Shown one piece after another: positions 42,734 through 55,189 of a stretch of DNA of 64,000 nucleotides. The notes below the pieces were generated by a model. The model was not told where the DNA came from. It saw nothing but the letters and a program-made list of their open reading frames with translations, and did no database searches. Source of the DNA: Endomychus coccineus (lineage: Eukaryota > Arthropoda > Insecta > Coleoptera > Endomychidae); contig OY294067.1 in the NCBI GenBank assembly GCA_958510875.1, forward strand, positions 196,840,901 to 196,904,900, in the 5' to 3' direction. Position numbers and translations under genes: made by a program. Position 1 is the first letter of the stretch; each line of letters begins with the position of its first letter.

Positions 42734-44995
42734 CTGTTCGTCTCGGAAATCGTCATATCTACCTCAATGTTACAATTCATGTTATACAATATGAAAATGA
42801 ATAAGATTTTCATTCTGAAAGATACTCATGATAAGATATCGGAAATATAATTTCAATTTCAGTGAGCCAGGAAACTGAACTATCATTTATTTTAAGAATT
42901 ATAACTGTCAATTTATCGAGTTTGCAGCTAATATATCTACTGTTTTTTGAATGCTGGATTAGCGTATATTAACGTTGAAATGTTATTCTACATGATTTAC
43001 ATATCCATAGATCATGATGAATATGTTTTTCATACCTTCATATACTCATATGCTGTAGTCGATATTGCAGTAACCTGAAGCTGAATAATACATAGAGGAA
43101 ATTAACACGATAGATTCATGTTGAAATTCAATTCAGAAAATTCCCCGTTACCAAAGAGTTCATCTTTTTGCATCAACAGTAACATGATTTATTATTATGA
43201 TGTTAAGTTGGCTACAGTACATTTACTACTACGATTTATTCCTCTAATAACGGAGCTGTCACTGCAACTAGTGAATATTATGAAGCAAAGAATAATATCC
43301 CTAACTGGACTTTCCGTTATTTCAATATATACTGACCCATCCTGAGATGTCATCGAGAAGCTAAAATAAATTTACCAGGAGTATGACGACGGTGGTAAGT
43401 TGGGTCATCATAAATACTCTTGTATGTTGCAACGCTCCAATTTTTTGGTAGAGCTGAATGTTTTTAAACGAAGATTTGTTTGGGGGCAACAGGTATGGTG
43501 GTTCCCTGAAGATCCTTGTTTGAGATGAGTTGAGTGTAATTTGAGAGAAACGGCATCGGTAAAATAGAAATTTGATAGGATGTATTAAAACCAATTAACA
43601 CATAAAATGAATCATTAAGACAAATAATTTGAAAATGAGTTCTGTTAGTTAATACAACATAATGGTAAACAATTTGAAAATTGGTTCAGGTGATCTATAA
43701 AACATAATCATGAATAATTTGGAAAACAGTTCTTTTCGTCAATTAATTCTTCATTGATATAAATGTGGATCAAAACATAACTTACATTATTTAGATCGAA
43801 GTTTACACAAGCGAGAAGAAAGTTTGAATATCGCAATGTTCCCTCTGTCGGTCTCTTACATAGACATCATTGATGAAATCGAGCAATTCAGATTTCACAC
43901 GATGAATGACACACTGGTAGAGTGATGAACCATAATGCTGGCATGACAAACATTATTCATTATTTTCAATTTATAAATATCTGAGAATGAAATCAACATC
44001 GACTGACAGGAAATGGTTCAAAATAAGTTTTGTGATCAGATAATACATTGGAATAAAATACCTGAAAGATAATAATGGGAATAAAAATGATGTACAATAA
44101 TGAGGAAAAATATGGATCGGTACTGATTGAATTTGGTAAAAACGGAATTTTGACACGTATTCCTCCAGAGAAAGGACCAGGCCTCTGGGAAATTGTGTAA
44201 GTCTGTTGTCCTCCTGCCCATTTCCGATGTGTAGACCCATAGCGCTAGAACCGGCCTGTCCAATGATATAATTCGATGTAGATTGCAATTGCACATTAAG
44301 CAAAATACATGGTAGCTATATGTTATATTCCGTGACCTTGTAGACTTCGAATCATATAACGTCCAGTTGACCTCATGGTTCATGATTTTGTTTTTTTGTT
44401 ATTCTTGGTAAGTTTGCAGTGTACCATGACGTGTTCCGATTGTGAATTGAAATGTTACCCAACTTGTGTAGTGAATTCCATTGTACGTTTGTTTGCGGTA
44501 TAATGGAGTTAATAGGCTGGCCACTCAGCATTCCAGCATTCCGTCCTCTGTTTTTGGTGAGTATAATTATAATTCGTGCAATAATTGATCCAATTTCGAA
44601 TCTTCCGAAGTAAGAGGATTATTCCGAGCTTGTTTCGTTCCATCAGGGCAAAAATTCTTGAAGCTGGTTGTGCGGTATACCATCCAGATGATAGACTCGT
44701 TTATCTCTGAACTTAGATGACCTTGCGGGAACGAAATGGCAGTTAGGTTTGAATTGTTGAAATTTCTCTTGCAGAACAACTTCAAGATTCAGATTTCGGT
44801 TGTTGCTATTGAATGTTGTGGTTGTGAAGGCTCTTTAAAGCTTCATCATGTTTTTATGATTTGTTTCCTTCTTGCTGCTCGACTTCGACAAAAATGCGTG
44901 AATATAATCACGTATGTATGAGGACTATCATCATACAGAAATTACTCGAATAACTTCAATTATAAAATATAACTTTGGAATATAATGTTCCACTC
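42734..44995. other. no gene recognised; two protein-like patches
   Basis: Mostly AT-rich. A GC-richer patch at about 44150-44265 encodes on the minus strand MGLHIGNGQEDNRLTQFPRG and flanking residues, and another minus frame at 44567-44785 is open for 72 codons. I recognise neither, and splice sites around them are not convincing. Confidence 0.35.
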
Positions 44996-45413
44996 CGCTA
45001 TAGATCAAGCATTCACGCACAATTATCTCAAGTTTGACCGTTCAATAGTTATTCCCGGATAATTTATTTGTGACAGTCGTTTTATTTCTTTTTCTTCTTC
45101 AGATAAAGTTATGTGTATCGGTATGTTGTCTTGATAGAAGGCGAAAGCTGGTCTTTCACGTACACGACGAAAAACAGCAGGCCGAGGATTGTACCTTGTG
45201 GTACTCCCGTTGCCCCAGATATTTCGCCTCACTCTTTCTACCCGATATTTTAACCACCTGCAATTCAGCCCACATGTAGTCCTCTATCAGTGCAAAATCT
45301 GGGCCCCGGGCGGCCAATTTGTGTAGTTTTTCGGATAAAATTCTGTGGTTATCTGTATCAAATGCTTTAGATAGCTCTGGAAATTTGGCAAGTGTTTTAT
45401 TATTTATATTCAT
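44996..45413 (-). pseudogene. LINE reverse transcriptase relic
   Basis: The minus frame from 45413 reads FPELSKAFDTDNHRILSEKL, the motif A region of non-LTR RT (LSKAFDTVNH in relatives). In a shifted frame near 45225-45165, GATGVPQGTILGLLFF is motif B. No FADD is readable. Bases about 44998-45046 resemble a stretch of the 473-bp unit. Confidence 0.65.
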
Positions 45414-46374
45414 GTTTGAGTTCCGATGAGTTCTTTCTCACAATTCAATTCGAATTTTGTACGTAGCACTTTCACTAGTATCACACTAACAAGGATGGTA
45501 ACAATCCATAGAGTGAAATTGTATAACTATTGATTTTATGGAAGTCTTCTTTGTTTCGTCTGATATATGAGTTATTTGTTGCAAATTAATTTCTCTCAAT
45601 GTTATCCCTTCAAGCTATATGGAAGTACTTGATTTGGTTTTTGTGAATTTTCTTTTAATCAACACATCATATAGTTACCTTCGAACCACTTCAAAACCAG
45701 CCTAGATATTGATTTGAGTAGGGTATTGGTTCTAAACGTTCTTGTTCTGAGTAGATTGTTATATAAACTCAATTACTTGGTCTATTTTTCTTCAAGACTT
45801 CATTCATACAAGTCATATTGGCATGTCCAAGTAGAGGTTCAATGTTATTTTCCGATTTGATCAAGAATTTTGTATTTAAAATCATGGTGAAGGAATTATT
45901 TACTTTTGGCAAAGATTCCAAATAGCACAATTCATAAGTAGTATTTTTGATCAAAATAGTTAGGAAATAGAGAATACGGTTTTTGTTATGATGGCAATGA
46001 ACAGTTATTAAAGATTCATGATTGAGAATATTTTCGATAGTGACGGCAAGGGGTAACTCGTTTTTGTAGTATGGTACTAATTTTTCCAATTATTTGGGAA
46101 TCATTTCTTCTCATTATGATAGGATGCATTGCATCTATAATATAAAAGCTTCGTGAATTTTCTAATTCGACTGAAAGTTGCAAAATTACACTCTACATCT
46201 TAAGAAATAGGTTGAATATGTCCTCTTCACGTAATATTCCGAATTCTGTTGTATTATTTAGAACACTTTCAGTAATTTTTCATTTTGTTTGTTTAAAAAG
46301 AAATTAAAAGCCCTCTCTTTACGATTATGTCGAAGCTACTAGCAACATTGTAATGAAATTCGGTATGAATATCT
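45414..46374 (-). other. unassigned; possible envelope-like fragment at 45769-46089
   Basis: One minus frame of 106 codons (46089-45769) has spaced aromatic, Cys and Pro residues loosely like envelope glycoprotein fragments of insect gypsy-type elements. I see no fusion peptide or membrane anchor, so the assignment is weak. The rest of the interval shows nothing. Confidence 0.2.
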
Positions 46375-47437
46375 CTCATAGAGAGCGCTAATTACACAGT
46401 TCATACCGAGTAGTTCTGATCATAACTTTTTCAAGGCTAGATTTTCTAATTCAAGTTTTACGTGAAATCAAACATCATTCAATCTTTCAATTTTACCCAA
46501 AATGAGTACTTCTGGTAAAACTCGATAATGTGTACCGTTTTCGAAATATTTTGATTTGAAAACAATGAAGTAATAACTGATGCTGGTATAAAGTAAAAAA
46601 CAACTACCAATTTATCAAAAACCAGAAAAATAACATTATTCTGAGGCTAAAGTTATTAATTGTACGAAGAATCACATGAAAAATTAGTATAAATTTTAGT
46701 AAAAACATGAAATATTCAATCAGTTAGGGTAAGTGTTCAAAATGTACTTAAGTTTTCACAAAAACACATCTCTATCCTTCTCTCTAATAAACGGTTCTGA
46801 ACGATTGAGGATCAGCTATGAGGTCATTGGAATGTCGTTCAACTCTGTCTTCTGATTCTCTAAAAAGTGGAGTTATACGTTAGCATTTGAATTTCCAGAA
46901 AGAATGTGATAATCAATCAATTTGTTACCTGAAGCTGCTGCCCAAACATTAATTTAGAACGAGTGTTGGTATTGTGTATTGGGATTGAGGACTGTCCTTC
47001 CTTGTTAAGTTTCATAAAAATCCACTCTAATTGGTAGATCGTCTGGCAAGAGCTCTTGAAGTTGTCTGTAGTGATGAGGATGTAGCTGATGCTCCTTAAG
47101 AATTCTCCAAGTACTTGCAGCAGACGTATTCGTTTGTCGCGCCATATTTCTCACGCTAATTGTTGGATCTTGATCAACTTAATCCGAAATGATACTCTCT
47201 TTATGAATGGCTCTTGTTGTTCTGGGCATACCAGAATTATTTTTTGGTGTCACATTCAGAGTGACAAAATATGCTGAAAACGGTACACACTATCGAGTCT
47301 TACCAGGAGTCGCTTTTTTGTGTAGAATTGAATGATGTTTAATTTCACGTAAAATTTGAATGAGAAAATTTAACCTCAAAGAAGTTATGATTGAAACTAC
47401 TTGGTACGAACCGTGTAATTAGCGCCCTCTATGAGAG
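46375..47437. mobile_element. mariner-family relic with about 180-bp terminal inverted repeats
   Basis: Bases 46375 to about 46555 and about 47277-47437 are diverged reverse complements, beginning CTCATAGAGRGCGCTAATTA and sharing TTTTACGTGAAAT and GTGTACCGTTTTC. Between them is a remnant of a transposase helix-turn-helix region, given separately. The core and C-terminal DDE/D domain are deleted, so this is a non-autonomous derivative. Confidence 0.65.
46950..47172 (-). pseudogene. mariner-type transposase DNA-binding fragment
   Basis: The minus strand reads QDPTISVRNMARQTNTSAAS then TWRILKEHQLHPHHYRQLQE and LLPDDLPIRVDF. This is the second helix-turn-helix of a Tc1/mariner-related transposase (SVRxxARxTxxSxxTVxRILK) followed by the LHPYHxQxxQxLxxxD linker. 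Downstream catalytic sequence is missing. Confidence 0.6.
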
Positions 47438-48402
<965 letters not shown>

Positions 48403-48476
<74 letters not shown>

Positions 48477-48477
48477 T
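48403..48477. repeat. (TA)n tract, right of solo tRNA-unit derivative
   Basis: TA repeats with one G interruption at 48467. Continues into ATTCTTTTATTGATATTC of a PLE-type terminus. Confidence 0.95.
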
Positions 48478-48571
48478 CTTTTATTGATATTCTTGAACCA
48501 TTTGTAATATTTGTATGTTTTCTTGGTATATATACGAACCAATATACCAAGAAAACATACAAATATATATA
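48478..48571. repeat. short inverted PLE-type terminus
   Basis: ATTTGTATGTTTTCTTGGTATA is followed closely by its reverse complement, then a short TA run. It is a compact solo version of the palindrome at 61126-61242 and is again placed between TA tracts. Confidence 0.7.
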
Positions 48572-51500
48572 CAGGAGTAGACATAAAAAAATTCACGAAT
48601 GTCCCAAGAAAATGAGCAAATAAGATGGGTAATTGGCTTCACACTTATTACTTAAGAATTTGTGGGTCACTAATTACGAATCTGTTATCAAAATTTCAGA
48701 ATTTCGAAATGGCAGTTACAAAATGGCGACTACAAATATAAAAATACAGAATTGATTTAAAATTTGTTACTCAGGGGTTCTTAGGCCTCCGGGGTCAAAC
48801 GTAAAATCTACTTTAGGGTCAATTATACCATAGAAAATCCTATGTGAAAAAATTTGGATTTTATAAATCAACTTTCGGACCAAAATAAATATTTGTTTGA
48901 GTAGCTAAGCAAAAATAATTATTTTTAACCTTGTAAAACTCGATATACATTGTGAAAACGACATTTCGTTGAACAAGTACTTGAATTTAATTAAAAAGTC
49001 AGATACTGCTTACCTACGTATGTGAATTCGACTGTTTCATTCGTCACACCGGCAGACATAGTTGTTTGTTTACAAACAAAAAGAGACATATGTGACACAT
49101 ACGTCTTTCTTTATCTGTATCTAGATGGTAAACATCAAAAGTAGTTAAGATGAGAGGAGATCGTTGTTAAAAGTATTATATTGAATCTGAATGATATTTT
49201 GTCAAAATTATTTTTGTACTGTCAAGAAGATGGAAAATATTTATCGGTCGGATAGATGCTTAATTCATTCAGAAAACCAGGTGAGAAAGGTCACATAGGT
49301 AAAGGTCTACGAACTATTCCAAAAGATGTATCTGACAATTTTCCTGGTTTGCCTATAATTCTAAAGGTTGTTATGCATGTACGAAAAGATGGAAGTCAGT
49401 CTTTGCAAATGCCGTTGAGATGGCACATGGAAATGGTGCTGTGGATAATACAAATATGCATTATCACGAAATGTCATCGGACATGGATACTGATCGTAGT
49501 TTTGCAGATAATCAAACTGTGGAAAGTCATGAAATATCCTCGGAAATGGATATTGATCATCCAAAAAACATACCAGCAAGTGGTAATGGAAATAAATCAT
49601 CAAGAGAAATTGAACTTGAAGGAATGTTTGATGAACTCAAAATGAAATTTTCTAGCCTCAAGCGTACGGACTCATTAAGAGTACGAATTTTGACTATTGC
49701 GCCATCATAATCTCGGATTGTAAGGAAAGTAGCGAAAGAATTTGGTGCATCCAGATTCTTGGCAAAGAAATCTAAGGAACTGAAGGCCAATTTCGGGTTA
49801 TTAGCGGAGACAACTGCAAAACAAGGAAAAATTTTGCCCCAAGCTACTGTTGATAAGGCCATAAAATTCTATACTAATGGCACAAATAGTAGAGTAATGC
49901 CAGGAATGAAGGATACCGTTTCATTGAGGGTTGACGGTGAGCGAATATTAATGCAAAAACGTCCAATATTATTAAGTCTAAAAGAATTATATGTTTCATT
50001 CAAAGAAGCTGAGCCAGAATTATCAATTAGCTATAACAAATTTGCTCAGCTTAGACCAAATCATTGCATACTTCCAGGAGCTTCAGCTACACACTCTGTT
50101 TGTGTGTGTAAAATTCATCAAAATGTGAAGCTTATGTTGGATGCAATTAATATTAAAACACTTACTGAGAATACGGACATGCCGATTGCAAATTGTAAAG
50201 ACTGCTTAAGTCAAATCATTTGTGAAAATCCTGGCTCTGATTGCTATCTTGATAAATGTCAGAAATGACCTGGGACAACTAAGTATTCCGAAAACATATT
50301 TAAACTTTCAGAGGATTCATCAATTTCTTACGTACAATGTTGTATGTGGTCTTCAACTGATCGGTCAACGCTGGTGAACCAGAAAACGAATATTGATGAA
50401 TTTGTAAATGAACTATGTCGTAAACTAGAAATTTTGAAACCTCACCCTTTCATCGCCAAACAACGAAACAGATTTTATCATAGAGAAAAAAAAGAAATTG
50501 AAAGACGGCGAAGTAATTGTAATGTTTGATTTTTCAGAAAATTATGCTTATGTATGTCAAGATGCCTCACAAGAATTTCACTTCAACAATGACCAATGTA
50601 CTGCTTTTCCTGTAATTTACTATTATAAGGAAAATGGTGAGCTGACGCATAAAACAAATGTATTCTTAACAGAAGGTTTAAAACATGATACTGCAGCAGA
50701 AACAGCTTCTAGGAATTGAGAAACACGTGAAGAATCTTTCCAAAATAATTTACATGACAGACGGAGCAAAGCAGCACTTTAAAAACAAGTATCAAATTCC
50801 CAATCTTATCGAACATAAGGAGGATTTTGATATCATTGCTGAATGGCATTTTAGTGCAACTGCTCATAGAAAAAGTGCTTATGATGGTATTGGTGCTACG
50901 TTCAAAAGAGAGGCTCATGAAGAAAGTCTCATCGTAAAACCAGAAAATGCATTATTGACTCCAACAGTTCTTTTTAAGTGTGCAGAAAAACATTTCAAAA
51001 ATATAAAGATTTGGTACTTTAATGAAGTTTACCATGACAAGATGAGGAGATAATTGAACAACATATTTGAAAAGGCACAACCTGTACCCCAAATACTGAA
51101 AAATCATGCGATTATTGATGAAACTAGCGATAAACTGTTGATCAAAAGGTATTCTAATGATCCTACTGAAATGGTTTGGATTCCCAATTGAACTTACACA
51201 ATTAATTACAGTATGTCGGAGCAAAGTTGAGGGGAAACGTTATTCGCTTTCGGAAATGCAGAGAAGAAACTGCCTTTTTAAAGGCAAAATGATGTGCAAA
51301 TCCGATCGCGCAACTGCTCGTGGTGCACATTGGGTAATGCTAATGCCGGCGGAAAAATTTCTGTTATTTTAGGATTTATCTTAAAGCTACATCGTTTCTG
51401 TTACAAATGGTTTGTGTAATTGAATGCAATATTTTTTAACTTATTTAAAAAAAATGATTGTTAACACGTAATTTTGATGTCAATAATCCAATTTTTCAAG

Positions 51501-51909
51501 CTTAATAACTGGAAAGAGATGAAATATTTTAGGATTTCGGTTGTTACCATTTTATTTTAAGATATGATTGTCTATTCACTTAAAATTTTTTTTTTATGTT
51601 TTACTCGCTCCCCTCCCCCTAAAAAGGGGACTGACTCTCACTTAATTTTGGTTCACTCTGATAATAAATTCATAATCAGCGACTCCAAAAACCCCTGAGT
51701 AACAAATTTCGAGATAAATTCTGTAGTTTTCAAGTATTTTTATATTTTCAGTCGCCATTTTGTAACTGCCATTCTGAAATTATGGAATTTTGATAACAGA
51801 TTCGTAATTAGTGACCCAAAAACTCTCAAGGAATAAGTTTGAAACCAATTACCCATCTTATTTGCGAATTTTTTTGGGACATTCCTGAATTTTTTTATGT
51901 CTACTCCTG
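48572..51909 (+). mobile_element. DNA transposon with about 200-bp terminal inverted repeats
   Basis: The left end CAGGAGTAGACATAAAAAAA (48572) is matched by its reverse complement ending at 51909. Similarity extends inward about 200 bases on both sides, through the ACTAATTACGAATCTGTTATC and GCCATTTTGTAACTGCCAT regions to about 48775 and 51695. The interior encodes a decayed transposase-like gene on the plus strand. I could not settle a target-site duplication. A further copy of the right repeat follows at 51985-52195. Confidence 0.7.
49230..51372 (+). pseudogene. transposase-like gene, RNase H-fold family not named
   Basis: Plus-strand pieces in different frames build one protein: GEKGHIGKGLRTIPKDV, GCYACTKRWKSVF, SRIVRKVAKEFGASR, MPGMKDTVSLRV, LRPNHCILPGASATHSVCVC, VMFDFSENYAYVCQDA, IYMTDGAKQHFKN, AEWHFSATAHRKSAYDGIG. 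I know the DFSENY...DGA...HGKG-type pattern from many insect and cnidarian genomic proteins of transposon character. The first two acidic motifs and the later DG could be a DDD/E triad. Stops or frameshifts at about 49708, 50266, 50520, 50700, 51051 and 51190 inactivate it. Confidence 0.6.
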
Positions 51910-52364
51910 ATACATGGGCCATTTCTAGGCCGCCATCCTGGAATTTCAAGAAACACCACACAACATCAAAAAATAGATAGTTCGAGGAAAATTTTGAGAT
52001 AAATTCTGTAGATTTCAAGTATTTTCATATTTGTAGTCGCCATTTTGTAAGTGCCATTTTGAAATTCTGAAATTTTTATAACAGATTCGTAATTAGTGAC
52101 CCAAGAACTCTAGAGCAATAAGTTTAAAGCCAATTACTCATCTTATTTGAGAATTTTTTTGGGACATTCGTGAATTTTTTTATGTCTACTCCTGATACAT
52201 TTTTAGGCCGCCATTCTGGAATTTCAAACACCACACGGCATCAATATAGATAGTTCAAAGGAAATTTTGAGCCCTTTAGAGACCTTCTATGTCAAAAATT
52301 GAATTGTACGCGGGGGGTGGCCGGTTTCAAGACTCATTGTGAGATATATATATATGACAATGAG
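51910..52364. repeat. tandem second copy of transposon right end, and a small hairpin
   Basis: A segment of about 285 bp (ATACAT...AGGCCGCCATYCTGGAATTTC, then a copy of the right terminal repeat ending CTACTCCTG) follows the transposon, and its beginning occurs again at about 52195-52260, giving a partial tandem. At 52327-52340 and 52357-52370 a 14-base inverted pair surrounds a short TA run. Confidence 0.7.
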
Positions 52365-52550
52365 TCTTGACAGATTTGGTAACATTTAAGAGGAGTGTTC
52401 TCCAAGCAGACTCCTTGAGTCTCTTCCTGTTCAACAGCGCTGTTGCTCTCCATTGTGTGGGAAAGAACTCGTGTATATTACTCTGTAATACAAAATGACC
52501 GGAGGGGTGATCTGATCCACCAATTTATTCTACATGGATGTTGTGAAACG
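52365..52550 (+). repeat. inverted duplicate of 60628-60805 (left copy)
   Basis: About 180 bp from CTTGACAGATTTGG to GTTGTGAAACG is the reverse complement of 60628-60805 with roughly ten differences and small gaps. The pair encloses about 8 kb of decayed retroelement sequence. I cannot assign the repeat to a known family. Confidence 0.8.
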
Positions 52551-53570
52551 TAAGCTTCAGGGGAGAGAAACCCCCATCATGCTCTCAATTTGATTCAAAA
52601 ATATACACGATCCGTAGGCATATAGTTGGATTTGAATGAGTGCGCATTATTTCGTTTGAGGAGACGACGATCTTCGTAAGTCTTCGAGAATATGCTCACA
52701 GACGGAAGAACTTTCAAGCATTTCGAAGCTGAGAGATCAATCTATACCTGGGACTTGAACAGCGTCCTAATTAAGACGTTTCTCAGGTAAGAGTGGCTCT
52801 TGCAGAAACCTTGTTTGAAATATTTGGCCATCCAAACTTCCAAGTGTAAACAAAGCTTCTTAGTCTGAAGGGTTTGCATCGAAGTGTGTAACGGAAAATA
52901 GCGTGTTAATTCCTCAGGAGATTGTACCCTCTAATATGCATTGTCAAAAGTCACGAATTGGCTCGAACGTAATCATTCATAGTAAAGGGAGCGAATAGGG
53001 CGATAGAGCTTGGTCTCGTATTTCACACCAGTGATGAAGTGCTATCAAAGAGAGCTATTTGCCCGAAAGGTCAGAAAATGCTGCCGAGCAAGACCTCATG
53101 TTCAGACAGCATATTGACAAACCGATAAACAGTGTTTTTGTCGGAATGTCTGCTTCGGCGTACACCCATCGCCATAAAACCGCCCCACGTGTGTGGTGCT
53201 GTATTGTCATTTAAGGCACTCACACGAAATAGACCTTGAGCATGTGCGTATCTCACATGCTGGAAGATATTGAGTGAGACGTAGGGAATGAAAAAGTCAG
53301 AACTACTGAAATTACCCGTGGTCGACTATACAAGTGAATAGGTCTTTCGTTATCCTCCTCGATAAACAAATCGAAACTATGTATATCAACGAACTCTCTG
53401 CTCTGGCTGAATTCGAAGGAGGGGTTCTGATCATCGGTGTTATGGAAGAAATTCAAATACCATTCTATGTGAGAACTCAACGCTGATCTTGATAGGCCGG
53501 ATGCAGAAGGCAGTCATTCTGTGTCAAATACGTCTACTCATTGCACACGATTTGAGAGCTACTTATCGAT
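52551..53570 (+). pseudogene. R2-like LINE C-terminal relic, plus orientation
   Basis: Near the right end the plus strand reads ISHMLEDIE..VGNEK, then FVILLDKQIETMYINELSA, then RMQKAVILCQIRLLIAHDLR in changing frames. These match, in order, segments of the opposite-strand relic at 53757-54600, with an internal deletion of about 60 codons. The pattern is the C-terminal restriction-like endonuclease of R2/NeSL-type elements. The left 750 bases show no readable RT and may be more eroded sequence of the same copy. Confidence 0.5.
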
Positions 53571-53756
53571 CGATGGAGGGGACTTGGTTCGGTTGCGCGC
53601 CAACCAGGAAGAAGGATATATATGTATACTTTTTTTTTCACATCAACAGCTGGTCGAGGCTGCTGCGCATTCTAACGACATCGCAGTAATCACGCCAGTA
53701 TAACTTATAAGTTATCAGGAGTTACTCCTCCTCATCAATCCGTAAGTAACTTCAGG

Positions 53757-54600
53757 TTCTCAAATCGTGTGCCCTAGGTAGTCTTATGGAACCCAGAATG
53801 ACTGTCTTCTGCAACCAATCTATCAAGATCTGCACAGAGGTCTTACAGGCCAGAATGATCTTCAAGTTTGAACGCAGCAAACACCGAATTCCGCCCAAAA
53901 CACTGATGATCAGAACAACTAATATGACCTTGTGGCCTGGGTATAATGTGCGGAGCTCGAACAGGAGATCTTGATACTTTGTCCATTTTCCCTCCTCTTA
54001 CAAGACTATGTTCTTTTCTGCCGGAGCAGTGAATTTGGTGACATACATAGTCTTGCTTCGTTCATCTAGGAGGACAACGTCAGACCTCGTATAGACCTGA
54101 TGGTCGGAAACGGGTGATTCCAGTAGATCTAGAATTTCTCGTTTCCGACAACTGACTCAATATCTTCAGGCATGTGAGACAAAACTGGCTCTCGATCTAA
54201 TCCGTATGAGTGTATTAGATGGTAATACAGCACCCGTAGGGCATGCCGACAGAAGGTGGAAAAGCGTCCCAGGCACCTTCCGACAGGCCCTGCAGCTGAC
54301 ATCAGAAACCTGCACACCCTTCACGTTGCGGCGATGGACCATGCCTTTCTTTGCCCCACGCTGGTCGGTGATGTCATTAATCACCGGACCGATCAATCTC
54401 AGCAACTTAGCATACAAAATACGTGTAGCAGGTGTTGAGACACGTGATCGGCCGGTAGTTCTTGGAATCAGACGAGTCTCCATTCTCAGGAGGAGGAGCT
54501 CAGTGTACCCCTCGACAGCTCAGTTTGGAATTTGCCGCTCCTCTTTGTTACCCCTTTGGGTCTGGTTGGATGTGATGGTATTGGTATAATAAAATTATAA
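53757..54600 (-). pseudogene. R2-like LINE C-terminus with restriction-like endonuclease
   Basis: The minus strand reads RTRLIP-type GRSRVSTPATRILYAKLLRL, then a zinc-knuckle CRACRKVPGTLFHLLSACP, LRVLYYHLIHSYG, HMPEDIESVVGNEKF, SDVVLLDERSKTMYVTKFTA, LYPGHKVILVVLIISVLGG and LQKTVILGSIRLPRAHDLR. In relatives the nuclease centre is RPD...E; here the Pro is Ser and the Glu in VTEF is Lys, so it is dead even apart from several frameshifts and stops. It normally makes the site-specific nick for R2-type insertion. It faces a plus-strand copy across 53571-53756. Confidence 0.6.
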
Positions 54601-55189
54601 GTTCAATTTTACTAAAATTGTTTATTTGAAGTAATAAATAAATTGATATCACAACCAATACCGTTGTGTGAATAGTATATGAGACTCCGGGGCGAACAAT
54701 GATTTTAGTGAATCTTTAATAATGAAAACGTTCAATAAGGTTTTTGAATTAACAATTGAACAACTCTTGAAGCTATAAAATTACTTCTCCTTGAAATGAA
54801 TGCTATAATATGCAATAAATCCTTAACCTAAATATACAATAATTGATAAAGTTGCAAAATTACTATCAATTCAGAAGTAAAAATCCTAGCTATTATTTAT
54901 AAGCTATATACAGTTTGCACCAATTGTATTCCTCAGAATATGTTTCTATAGTATGTAATTACCCTAATTACATTGACTCCACATACTCGAATACAATACC
55001 CTTCAATAACTTTAATTGAATGAATGACTTGATCAACACTCTAAATTAGTTTATTTCTGACCGAGATATCATAAGCTTATATCGTCATAGTTACGCTATC
55101 AATAATGAGGGTCATAACTCCCTTGGGACATTATAGATTCTATAATTCCCTCTTCCTTTCAAAGGTAAAAATAAAATAAGAAATGCTAA
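54601..55189. other. no gene recognised
   Basis: AT-rich sequence with no supportable frame or repeat boundary. Confidence 0.4.

Noticed and set aside
42359..42850. Cys/Val- or His/Thr-rich proteins
   Set aside because: They are translations of the GT microsatellite, open in all frames by composition.
48572..51909. TA target-site duplication for the DNA transposon
   Set aside because: TA flanks the left end, but the right flank reads AT, and the left flank is a TA microsatellite, so it is uninformative.
53071..53480. Minus-strand frames of 61 and 75 codons
   Set aside because: They lie opposite the plus-strand R2-like relic and show no motif of their own.
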